From Oscillospiraceae bacterium (GTDB lineage: Bacteria > Bacillota_A > Clostridia > Oscillospirales > CAG-272): a stretch of 18,079 bases of DNA. The stretch is from the NCBI GenBank assembly GCA_015064195.1, contig SVSO01000036.1, positions 1 through 18,079 on the forward strand. Reading direction: 5' to 3'. Both the position numbers and the translations under genes were made by a program. Positions within the stretch are counted from its first letter, which is position 1. Each line of letters starts with the position of its first letter. Of this stretch, positions 6,633 through 13,147 are shown piece by piece. The notes beneath the pieces are model-generated. The model searched no databases. It was given only the letters and a program-made list of their open reading frames with translations, and was not told the DNA's origin.

Positions 6633-9446
6633 TTACGGCATTCTCGAAAGGAGCATTGCCAGCTGTGCGCGGGTGATGGGTGCGCCGGGGCGGATGGTGT
6701 TGTCATCGTAGCCGTTGACCACGCCGGCATACACGCATTTCGCGATGCCGGTGACAGCCCATTCGGAGATGTCGGCAGTGTCCGTGAAGGTGAGCAGGCG
6801 CACTTCAGCGGTATCCAGCAGCGAGCCGAGCACCTTGAAGACAGCTTCGCGGGTGATGGGGGCTTTGGAATTGAACTGCGTGATGCCGTTCTCGTCAAGT
6901 CCGGAGCCGCTCATCAGGCCGTTGGCAATGACCGCGCGGATGTAGGGAACTTTGTCGTAAGCAGTGTCAGCCTCCGGTGTGATGCCGTCGTTCATATATG
7001 CCAGCGCGTTGTAGCCCATCCAGAGAGACATGATCTTGGCGAATTCCTCGCGGGTCACTTCCTTGTTCGGATCCCACCAGAGCTTGCCGTCCACCGTCTC
7101 GCAGTCAAAATTCTGGATGACACCCATATCGTAGAGGGTGTGGATCTGCTTTTCAGCCATGTTTCCTTCAAGGCCAGTGAGTGCAGGAGCCGCATCCGTG
7201 CCGTAGTAGATGGTGATATCATCGATGGCGTAGGTACGCTCAGCTGATCCGGTGGCGGTCATGGTCAACAGGGATGTGAGCTGCAGCGAGCCGGTTCTCA
7301 GGGAAGCCGGGATCGGTGCGGTCAGCTCACGCCAGCCGAGCTGCTGTGCGTAATCCTTGGTGACGGAATAGGACAGCGTGTAGGGCGTGCCGTGCTCATC
7401 CACAACGGTGGCAGTGAGGGTGCTGCCCGAGATGTCACCGGAGATCCAGAGCTTGACGCTCTCGGCGATTTCCGGAAGGGCATAGGGCCGGCGAAGCTGT
7501 ACATCCATGACACGGCCGTTCAGTACGCCGTCGTAGCGGATGCCGATCTCCATGGATCCGACGGATTTATAGCCGAAAGAAGTCGGCGCGAGATAGAGAT
7601 TGCCTCCTGCGGAGGATACGATGAAATTGCCGATCTCCGTACCTTCATCAAAGTCGGAGACGATGTCGGAGCCGGTGCCGCTCTTGATGATGACGGTATC
7701 GGACAGATCGCCGTAGTGGATGCCGATCTCAACCTCGCCCTCGCAGTTGCCGAAGGTCTGGAAGTTGCCGTTCAGATCCAGATAGCCGATGTCGCAGAGA
7801 AGTGCCGCGCCGGGATAATCCTTCTGATTGGCTTCCACATGGGTGCCGTTCAGCGTGTAATAGAAGGATTCGTGGGTGGCGATGACGCTGCTGCCCCGGT
7901 AGGAGGCGTTGATGTCCAGTTCCACCAGCGTGCCGGGCGCAACCTTGGTGACGGTGGGCGTTACATTCAGGGAATCCAGCTTGTCAGTGACAATAATGCT
8001 GAGATCGGAGGCGATATCCAGAAGCCCGCTCCGGATGGATGCATTCAGACGGTATTCGCCGGGAACACTGCCGGCGGTGAACGTGCCGCCCTTGATGGTG
8101 CCGGCTGTGTCGCCGTATGCCGTATCGGCCGCAAAGTTCAGCTTCACCTTGTCGGTGGGGATCAGCTCACCGGCGGGCATATAAGCCGAGTCGAGAGGCA
8201 GTGCGGAGATGGAAACGGAGCTGCCCTTCAGTACGGTGGGTGTGTTGGGAACAGGCGAAATGGCGGTGGTGATTCCATTGGATTTCGTCTTGCTGACAAA
8301 CAGGATACCGTTTGCCACGGAGCGGTAACTGCCATCAGCGGGAACATTCACATAAACACAGTCGGTGGAATCGGAACGCTTGACCATCACGGTGGTAGAT
8401 CCGCCGCCGTCAAGATTGAGGGCGGTGACACAGCCAAGCTCTGCCATCAGCGCGGAAAGCTCCGTTTCGGTAAGGCCGCGGGATGTGGTGCTTCTGCCAT
8501 CCACGGCAAAGAATACCACCTTGCCGTCCGCCTTGATACCCACAGCGGTACGGGGATTGGACACCTTTTCGTGATCCTCATCGATGATTCCGGCAGGCAT
8601 GACACCGCCGTCAAGGATGAGATCGCCGCCGCCGACTGCAGTGACAACGCTCTCCCAGCCTTCCGTGCAGGTGGTGTCAAAGCGAAGCTTGTCACCGGCC
8701 GCTACACCGGAAAAGAGCGGATAATCCTCATAGGAATTGGCCACGGTCAGCACTGCGCAGCCCTTCGGGATCGCGGTGTTGCAGTCGCCGTTCACCACGT
8801 CAACCACCGTGCCGGTGACACTGCCGGACGGCGCGATGTCACCGTCCAGACGGATGATGATCTCGAGGGATTCGGCGGCGGAAAGGGTAGTGGAGGAGAA
8901 ATGATCGGTGAGCAGGTATGTGCCCCACTGCGTCGGGAACTTATTGAGCTGATCGATCTCGATGGCAGCTCCGGCGCGGGTCACATTGGTCATGGTCAGC
9001 TTGACACCGGGCTTTCCGATGATCGCCGTGCCGTCAGCTTTGAAGCCCAGCGCGTATTTGGAATCGTCGGTGGAGATGAGCTTGCCGTTATCGATCATCA
9101 CGCCCAGCGGAACGCCGGTCTGCATACTGAAGAAGTCGCCGTTGATGGCGCCGAGCACCGTATTGTCGCCCTTGGCCGCACTTGTCAGCGAGCCGAGACG
9201 GTCTTTGCCGTAGACGGTACTGCCCCAGCGCACCAGCGGAAGTGCGCCGCCTGCGGGATCGTATTCAAATATGTAGGTCTGCTGGGATGCGGAGCCGTAT
9301 TCGGTATAGGTAAGCCCGCTTCCGATGGTATCGCGGGTGATCTGCGTGACCTCGCCGATGGCGGTATAGGAGAGCGCCGCGGCACTCTGGGCAAGCATGG
9401 CCGCCGTCAGGAGGGCAGACAGGGCAAATCGGAGAGAATGTTTCAT
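6633..9446 (-). CDS. Secreted phosphodiester glycosidase (NAGPA) domain protein with three SLH repeats
   Basis: A 937-aa surface protein. Residues 1 to about 26 form a Sec signal peptide (MKHSLRFALSALLTAAML, cleavage near AAA). Residues about 40-385 match the NAGPA/phosphodiester glycosidase family: AINGDFF and GVPLGVMIDNGK, then NPRTAVGIKADGK, VVFFAVDGR, ALNLDGGGSTT and SVANGILF. The middle (about 390-750) is beta-rich, with Ig-like or carbohydrate-binding-like segments that I cannot assign. The last 180 residues hold three SLH repeats, including DPNKEVTREEFAKIM, APITREAVFKVL and PGAPITRAQLAMLL, which anchor to pyruvylated wall polymer. The likely role is hydrolysis of a sugar-phosphodiester at the cell wall or glycan; the substrate is unknown. 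The start at 9446 is chosen over upstream codons because AAAGGA lies 8 nt before it and it begins the signal peptide. Confidence 0.9.
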   Translation of the reverse strand: MKHSLRFALSALLTAAMLAQSAAALSYTAIGEVTQITRDTIGSGLTYTEYGSASQQTYIFEYDPAGGALPLVRWGSTVYGKDRLGSLTSAAKGDNTVLGAINGDFFSMQTGVPLGVMIDNGKLISTDDSKYALGFKADGTAIIGKPGVKLTMTNVTRAGAAIEIDQLNKFPTQWGTYLLTDHFSSTTLSAAESLEIIIRLDGDIAPSGSVTGTVVDVVNGDCNTAIPKGCAVLTVANSYEDYPLFSGVAAGDKLRFDTTCTEGWESVVTAVGGGDLILDGGVMPAGIIDEDHEKVSNPRTAVGIKADGKVVFFAVDGRSTTSRGLTETELSALMAELGCVTALNLDGGGSTTVMVKRSDSTDCVYVNVPADGSYRSVANGILFVSKTKSNGITTAISPVPNTPTVLKGSSVSISALPLDSAYMPAGELIPTDKVKLNFAADTAYGDTAGTIKGGTFTAGSVPGEYRLNASIRSGLLDIASDLSIIVTDKLDSLNVTPTVTKVAPGTLVELDINASYRGSSVIATHESFYYTLNGTHVEANQKDYPGAALLCDIGYLDLNGNFQTFGNCEGEVEIGIHYGDLSDTVIIKSGTGSDIVSDFDEGTEIGNFIVSSAGGNLYLAPTSFGYKSVGSMEIGIRYDGVLNGRVMDVQLRRPYALPEIAESVKLWISGDISGSTLTATVVDEHGTPYTLSYSVTKDYAQQLGWRELTAPIPASLRTGSLQLTSLLTMTATGSAERTYAIDDITIYYGTDAAPALTGLEGNMAEKQIHTLYDMGVIQNFDCETVDGKLWWDPNKEVTREEFAKIMSLWMGYNALAYMNDGITPEADTAYDKVPYIRAVIANGLMSGSGLDENGITQFNSKAPITREAVFKVLGSLLDTAEVRLLTFTDTADISEWAVTGIAKCVYAGVVNGYDDNTIRPGAPITRAQLAMLLSRMP

Positions 9447-9488
9447 ATTGCACGTCCTTTCAGTCGATGGATGAATGCGTATATAATA

Positions 9489-9516
9489 ATTATACACGAC
9501 AGAAGCTCGCAAAAAA
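9489..9516 (-). promoter_or_regulatory. Probable promoter of the NAGPA-SLH gene
   Basis: On the reverse strand a perfect -10 TATAAT (9489-9494) lies about 43 bp upstream of the start codon. The -35 region is poor (TTTTTT at 9511-9516 with a 16-nt spacer) and overlaps an imperfect palindrome, so activation or repression at this site is possible. Confidence 0.55.
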
Positions 9517-9538
9517 TGTATGAAAATCATATTTTTTG
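9510..9538. repeat. Imperfect palindrome in the SLH/CE15 divergent control region
   Basis: CAAAAAAT (9510-9517) pairs with ATTTTTTG (9531-9538), and an inner ATG/CAT pair (9520-9522 and 9528-9530) adds to it. It covers the -35 area of the SLH gene promoter and lies about 30 bp upstream of the CE15-like gene promoter. It may be an operator; it could also be chance in AT-rich DNA. Confidence 0.4.
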
Positions 9539-9570
9539 TGAATATATCTAAAACAAATGCGTGCGCAGAC

Positions 9571-9599
9571 TTGACAAACAGGATTCGGTGTGGTATAAC
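9571..9599 (+). promoter_or_regulatory. Promoter of the CE15-like hydrolase gene
   Basis: Consensus -35 TTGACA (9571-9576), 17-nt spacer, and -10 TATAAC (9594-9599) with TGG directly before it, giving an extended -10. The start of transcription is predicted near 9606, about 26 nt before the ATG. Confidence 0.85.
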
Positions 9600-9631
9600 A
9601 GAGACAACAAATCTGACAGGAGGACAGTATT

Positions 9632-10690
9632 ATGTCAAAGATCAAGGAATTACTCGATGCGCGCAGACTTCCGGCACTGGAAATGGGCGGCGATCCCGAT
9701 GCGCGCCGTCTGGAGTTGGTCCGCATTCTCAGCGAGAATATTTACGGCGTGACTCCCGATTTCCAATCGGAGGTAACGGTGGACAAGAAGCTGTATGACC
9801 GCAATGCATACGGCGGAAAGGCACAGTTTGTCCAGTATCTGCTGAACATCACCACGCCCGGCGGCGATTTCAAGCTGCCGCTGACCCTGCTGTATCCGAA
9901 AACGGAGACGAAGGTGCCGCTGATCGTCAACGTGCGCTTCAACATCGAAAGTCCCTCCGGAACTGCGCCGGATGAGGAGATTATTGACCGCGGTGCGGCT
10001 ATTGCCAAGATTTACTACGGCGATGTATCGCTGGATGCAGACGACGGCTTTTCCAGCGGTGCCGCCCCTCTGTTCCCTCGTCCCGAGGGCTGCCGCACGA
10101 ACTGGGGCAAGATCGGAATGTGGGCATGGGCGGCAAGCCGCGCGCTGGATTATCTCCTGACGCTGGATATGTTTGACACGGAAAAGATCGCAGTGGCCGG
10201 ACATTCCCGCCTCGGCAAGACTGCGCTCTGGTGCGGCGCACAGGATACCCGTTTCCGGTATGTTTTCTCCAACAATGCGGGCTGTTCCGGCGATGCCATT
10301 ACCCGCGGCAAGGTGGGTGAACAGCTGGGACGGATCTACGATGTATTCCCCCACTGGTTCTGCGAGAAGTACAACGATTACAGAGATGATGCCATCGAAA
10401 ATATGCCCTTCGATCAGCATTTTCTCGTGGCGGCGATCGCTCCCCGCAAGGTCTGCGTGGGTGCGGCCATCGATGACACATGGGCTGATCCCATGTCCGA
10501 ATTCCTCTGCTGTGCGGCGGCATCGGAGGCTTGGGAAGTGCGCGGGATGAAGGGATTTGTCGCGCCCGACCGTCTGCCCGTTCCCGGCGAAACCTTCGGC
10601 GAGGGCGACATTCAGTATCACCTGCGAGAGGGCGGACACGCCATGCTTCGCAGCGACTGGATGAAATACATCGATTTTATGCTGAAATAA
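9632..10690 (+). CDS. Glucuronoyl esterase-like (CE15-type) alpha/beta hydrolase
   Basis: A 352-aa protein with an alpha/beta hydrolase layout: a strand with PLIVNVRF (96-103), the nucleophile elbow GHSRLGKTALW with Ser192, AAIDDTWADP (278-287), and a late His336 in EGGHAMLRSDW. The G-x-S-R-x-G-K pattern and the WADP segment are typical of the CE15 glucuronoyl esterase family, which cleaves esters between glucuronoxylan and lignin. Two points differ: the usual Cys of GCSRxGK is His, and the region that often carries the acidic triad residue reads SNNAGCSGDA without Glu, so Asp281/282 may supply the acid. There is no signal peptide, so it should act inside the cell, perhaps on imported sugar-acid esters; acetylxylan esterase activity is an alternative. 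AGGAGGA lies 7 nt before the ATG. Monocistronic, with its own promoter and terminator. Confidence 0.82.
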   Translation: MSKIKELLDARRLPALEMGGDPDARRLELVRILSENIYGVTPDFQSEVTVDKKLYDRNAYGGKAQFVQYLLNITTPGGDFKLPLTLLYPKTETKVPLIVNVRFNIESPSGTAPDEEIIDRGAAIAKIYYGDVSLDADDGFSSGAAPLFPRPEGCRTNWGKIGMWAWAASRALDYLLTLDMFDTEKIAVAGHSRLGKTALWCGAQDTRFRYVFSNNAGCSGDAITRGKVGEQLGRIYDVFPHWFCEKYNDYRDDAIENMPFDQHFLVAAIAPRKVCVGAAIDDTWADPMSEFLCCAAASEAWEVRGMKGFVAPDRLPVPGETFGEGDIQYHLREGGHAMLRSDWMKYIDFMLK

Positions 10691-10701
10691 CAAATTCATC
10701 G

Positions 10702-10743
10702 GAATGCACAAATCCGCGCGTCGGATTTGTGCATTCTTTTTTT
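10702..10743 (+). terminator. Rho-independent terminator of the CE15-like gene
   Basis: A perfect 15-bp stem, GAATGCACAAATCCG (10702-10716) and its complement (10722-10736), with a 5-nt loop and T7 (10737-10743). It starts 11 nt after the stop codon. Confidence 0.95.
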
Positions 10744-10753
10744 CGGCGGCGGG

Positions 10754-10783
10754 ACATTTTAACGACGGGACGCTCATATAAAT
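10754..10783 (+). promoter_or_regulatory. Possible sigma-E-type promoter of spoIIID
   Basis: CATATAAAT (10775-10783) resembles the sigma-E -10 (CATACA-like), and ACATTT (10754-10759) lies 15 nt upstream as a weak -35. spoIIID is sigma-E dependent in Bacillus, which favours this reading. The match is loose and no good sigma-A promoter is seen here. Confidence 0.35.
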
Positions 10784-10819
10784 GTACAGAAAACGAACAC
10801 GGTATGGGAGTGAGCGTCG

Positions 10820-11089
10820 TTGATCTATGATTTGGAAGATCGTCCCCGCGTGCTGGCGCGGTATCTGATAGAGGAAAAAAGCACGGTGAGAAGCACCGCC
10901 GCCGCCTTTGGCATCAGCAAATCCACGGTACATAAGGACATCACCGGCCGCCTTCGCAGGCTGGATCCGGCACTGTATGCCGAAGTTGCCGAGATTCTGG
11001 CGTGCAACAAATCCGAGCGGCACATCCGGGGAGGAAATGCCACCAAGCGCAAGTACGAATCAGCAAAATTGACAAAAAATACAGAATGA
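10820..11089 (+). CDS. spoIIID: Sporulation transcriptional regulator SpoIIID
   Basis: An 89-aa DNA-binding protein of the usual SpoIIID size. The helix-turn-helix is at about residues 24-43, with VRSTAAAFGISKSTVHKDIT. The following KSERHIRGGNATKRKY matches the conserved basic C-terminal segment, so identification is firm. SpoIIID activates and represses many mother-cell genes after sigma-E and before sigma-K, so the organism should form endospores. The start is TTG at 10820, with GGGAG 9 nt upstream; a stop codon lies in frame three codons before it, so no longer form is possible. The gene stands alone between two terminators. Confidence 0.96.
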   Translation: MIYDLEDRPRVLARYLIEEKSTVRSTAAAFGISKSTVHKDITGRLRRLDPALYAEVAEILACNKSERHIRGGNATKRKYESAKLTKNTE

Positions 11090-11115
11090 ATTGTGCAAAA
11101 TCCACATAAAAATGC

Positions 11116-11138
11116 GAGCGCAATGCGCTCCTTTTTTT
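11116..11138 (+). terminator. Rho-independent terminator after spoIIID
   Basis: GAGCGC (11116-11121), loop AAT, GCGCTC (11125-11130), then C and T7 (11132-11138). The stem is short but GC-rich and the T-tract is clear. It lies 26 nt after the spoIIID stop and just before the recQ promoter. Confidence 0.85.
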
Positions 11139-11159
11139 ATTCAATTGCACGCAAATATC

Positions 11160-11188
11160 TTTACATCTTCAAAAAAATTTGGTATAAT
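11160..11188 (+). promoter_or_regulatory. Promoter of recQ
   Basis: -35 TTTACA (11160-11165), 17-nt spacer, -10 TATAAT (11183-11188) with TGG before it (extended -10). No LexA-like box is obvious at this site. The position rules out an earlier in-frame start at 11093, which would lie upstream of the promoter. Confidence 0.85.
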
Positions 11189-11224
11189 ATATACAGAAGA
11201 TTTTTGAAGGCAGGGCAGACTCCG

Positions 11225-13051
11225 ATGGCAGACAAATTCAGCGTTTTAAAGCAGTATTACGGCTATGATTCCTTCCGTTCCGGACAGGAGCCGGTGATCG
11301 ATCATATTCTTGCCGGACGGGATGTGCTGGCGGTGATGCCAACGGGTGCGGGCAAGTCCATTTGCTACCAGATTCCCGCTGTACTGATGCCGGGCATAAC
11401 GCTGGTCATTTCACCTCTCATTTCGCTGATGAAGGATCAGGTGGGCGCACTCAATCAGAACGGCATCCGGGCGGCTTATCTCAACAGCTCCCTGAGCGCA
11501 CGACAGTTTTCCATGGCACTTGCCAATGCCAAAGCCGGCGTTTATAAGATCATCTACGTCGCGCCGGAACGTCTGCTTACCGACAGCTTTCTCGATTTTG
11601 CATCGGCTGTACATATCTCTCTCGTGGCCGTGGATGAGGCGCACTGCGTCTCCCAGTGGGGACACGATTTCCGCACCAGCTATACCCATATCGCCGATTT
11701 TGTCAGCCGTCTGCCCCATCGGCCGGTGCTGGCGGCATTCACTGCCACGGCAACGGAGCTGGTCAAGGCGGATGTACGCGCACTGCTCAGTCTGCGGGAT
11801 CCCTTTGAGATCACCACCGGATTCGACCGCCCCAACCTCTATTTCGGAGTGGCTGACAGCGGCAATCGGGTTGACTACATATGCGATTATCTGAATACCA
11901 ATCCGGAACGATCCGGCATTATTTATGCCATGACGCGAAAAAATGTGGAGATGCTCCATGCGCGGCTCACGGCCAAGGGCTTTCCCGTGACGCTCTATCA
12001 CGCAGGCCTGTCGGATGGGGAGCGGGCGGAGAATCAGGATGCCTTCATCCGCGATGTGAAGCCGGTGATGATCGCCACCAATGCTTTTGGCATGGGTATC
12101 GACAAGCCGGATGTGGCGTTCATCATCCACTACAATCTGCCCCTGTCCATGGAAGCTTATTATCAGGAGGCCGGACGCGCGGGACGTGACGGAAGCGAAG
12201 CCGACTGCATCCTGCTCTATTCGCCGGCGGATATTCACACGGCGAAATTTCTCATCGAAAACGGCAGCGATGAGGATGAAGCCGCCACGCCGGAGGAAAT
12301 CGAGACAGCCAAACGCTCCCGCTATCAGAAGCTGGAGCATATGATCTCCTACTGCAAGACCACCGACTGCCTGCGAAGCTTCATTCTCCGCTATTTCGGC
12401 GAAAAAACAGACGGAAATCCCTGCGGAAAATGCTCATCCTGCCGCTCGGAATACGAACAGCGGGACGTGACCGACATCGTTCACGCCGTGTATATGGCGG
12501 TGGATGTGACCGGCGAGCGATTCGGCATGGCGTTTGTCACGGATTTTCTCCACGGAGACGACAACGGCCGCATGGATGCGCTGGGCTTCACCGAGGAGCG
12601 GGGCTTCGGCATCCTTCAGCATGAGCCGGTGAATCTCATCCGGGATGTGATCATGCGCATGGTGGATGCGGGACTGCTCCGGCGAAGCGAAGGGCAATAT
12701 CCCACACTCAGCATCGATGCATCGCTGGATCGGTTTGTGAAATCAAAGCAAAGACTGACGGTCAAGCGGGCCAAGGAAAAGCCGAAGAAAGCAAAGAGTG
12801 CGAAGTCTGCGCCGTCCCTGCCGGAGTATGCAGATCCCGTCATTTACGAGGCACTGCGCAAATACCGCAGAGAAATGGCGGACAAGCGAAGTGTACCGGC
12901 GTATGTCATTTTCACCGACGCGGCGCTGAAGGAGATCGCCGCCAAGCAGCCGAAAAATATCTTCGAGCTGATGAATGTGCGGGGAATCGGTGCGCAGAAA
13001 GCGGAAAAATACGGCAAGGATGTCATCGATATCGTGATGAAAAACAGCTGA
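11225..13051 (+). CDS. recQ: ATP-dependent DNA helicase RecQ
   Basis: RecQ unwinds DNA 3' to 5' in recombination and replication-fork repair. The 608-aa product has the full RecQ layout. It has the Q-motif FRSGQ (17-21), Walker A PTGAGKS (39-45), and DEAHCVSQWGHDFR (137-150), which joins the DEAH box to the aromatic-rich loop. Further on are FTATAT (172-177) and YYQEAGRAGRDG (312-323). A zinc site is formed by Cys382, 400, 403 and 406, a winged-helix region spans about 410-510, a lysine-rich linker (KRAKEKPKKAKSAKSA) follows, and a C-terminal HRDC domain covers about 535-605. ATG at 11225 is chosen because it lies downstream of the promoter, with AGGG 9 nt before it. No terminator is visible between recQ and glgB, so some read-through is possible. 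Confidence 0.96.
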   Translation: MADKFSVLKQYYGYDSFRSGQEPVIDHILAGRDVLAVMPTGAGKSICYQIPAVLMPGITLVISPLISLMKDQVGALNQNGIRAAYLNSSLSARQFSMALANAKAGVYKIIYVAPERLLTDSFLDFASAVHISLVAVDEAHCVSQWGHDFRTSYTHIADFVSRLPHRPVLAAFTATATELVKADVRALLSLRDPFEITTGFDRPNLYFGVADSGNRVDYICDYLNTNPERSGIIYAMTRKNVEMLHARLTAKGFPVTLYHAGLSDGERAENQDAFIRDVKPVMIATNAFGMGIDKPDVAFIIHYNLPLSMEAYYQEAGRAGRDGSEADCILLYSPADIHTAKFLIENGSDEDEAATPEEIETAKRSRYQKLEHMISYCKTTDCLRSFILRYFGEKTDGNPCGKCSSCRSEYEQRDVTDIVHAVYMAVDVTGERFGMAFVTDFLHGDDNGRMDALGFTEERGFGILQHEPVNLIRDVIMRMVDAGLLRRSEGQYPTLSIDASLDRFVKSKQRLTVKRAKEKPKKAKSAKSAPSLPEYADPVIYEALRKYRREMADKRSVPAYVIFTDAALKEIAAKQPKNIFELMNVRGIGAQKAEKYGKDVIDIVMKNS

Positions 13052-13061
13052 TGATAAAGTT

Positions 13062-13079
13062 TTTACCGGAGCTTTACCG
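13062..13079. repeat. TTTACCG direct repeat upstream of the glg promoter
   Basis: TTTACCG occurs at 13062-13068 and 13073-13079, spaced 11 bp start to start, about one helical turn. Relative to the predicted glg transcription start this is about -60 to -43, a usual place for an activator site. Confidence 0.4.
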
Positions 13080-13104
13080 ATTCGACAGAATTCGCGCGCA
13101 GTGA

Positions 13105-13115
13105 TGTGGTATACT
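13105..13115 (+). promoter_or_regulatory. Extended -10 promoter of the glgBCDA operon
   Basis: TGTGGTATACT contains the extended TGn and -10 TATACT (13110-13115). No good -35 is found 16-18 nt upstream (AGAATT at the 17-nt position). The predicted start is near 13122, leaving a 26-nt leader to glgB. Confidence 0.6.
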
Positions 13116-13147
13116 ATAGGTGAGATTAAAAATTCAGGAGAACAAAC

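Noticed and set aside
5174..6898. 574-codon open frame on the minus strand across ispE, the FKBP gene and the terminator
   Set aside because: It runs through a strong bidirectional terminator and opposite three supported genes. The product has no domain pattern.
9447..9530. 28-residue N-terminal extension of the NAGPA-SLH protein
   Set aside because: The extension would include the promoter -10 and displace the signal peptide from the N-terminus. The ATG at 9446 has a good AAAGGA 8 nt upstream.
7392..9551. 719-codon open frame on the plus strand opposite the NAGPA-SLH gene
   Set aside because: The opposite strand encodes a coherent protein with signal peptide, NAGPA and SLH motifs, ribosome site and promoter. 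The antisense product is rich in G, D, I and H runs with no domain pattern, as expected from the complement of biased codons.
9650..11023. 457-codon minus-strand frame opposite the CE15-like gene and spoIIID
   Set aside because: It passes through a strong hairpin terminator and two supported genes, and shows no domain features.
11093..11224. 44-codon N-terminal extension of recQ
   Set aside because: It begins before the spoIIID terminator and the recQ promoter, lacks a ribosome site, and the RecQ family normally begins near the FRSGQ motif as in the 11225 start.
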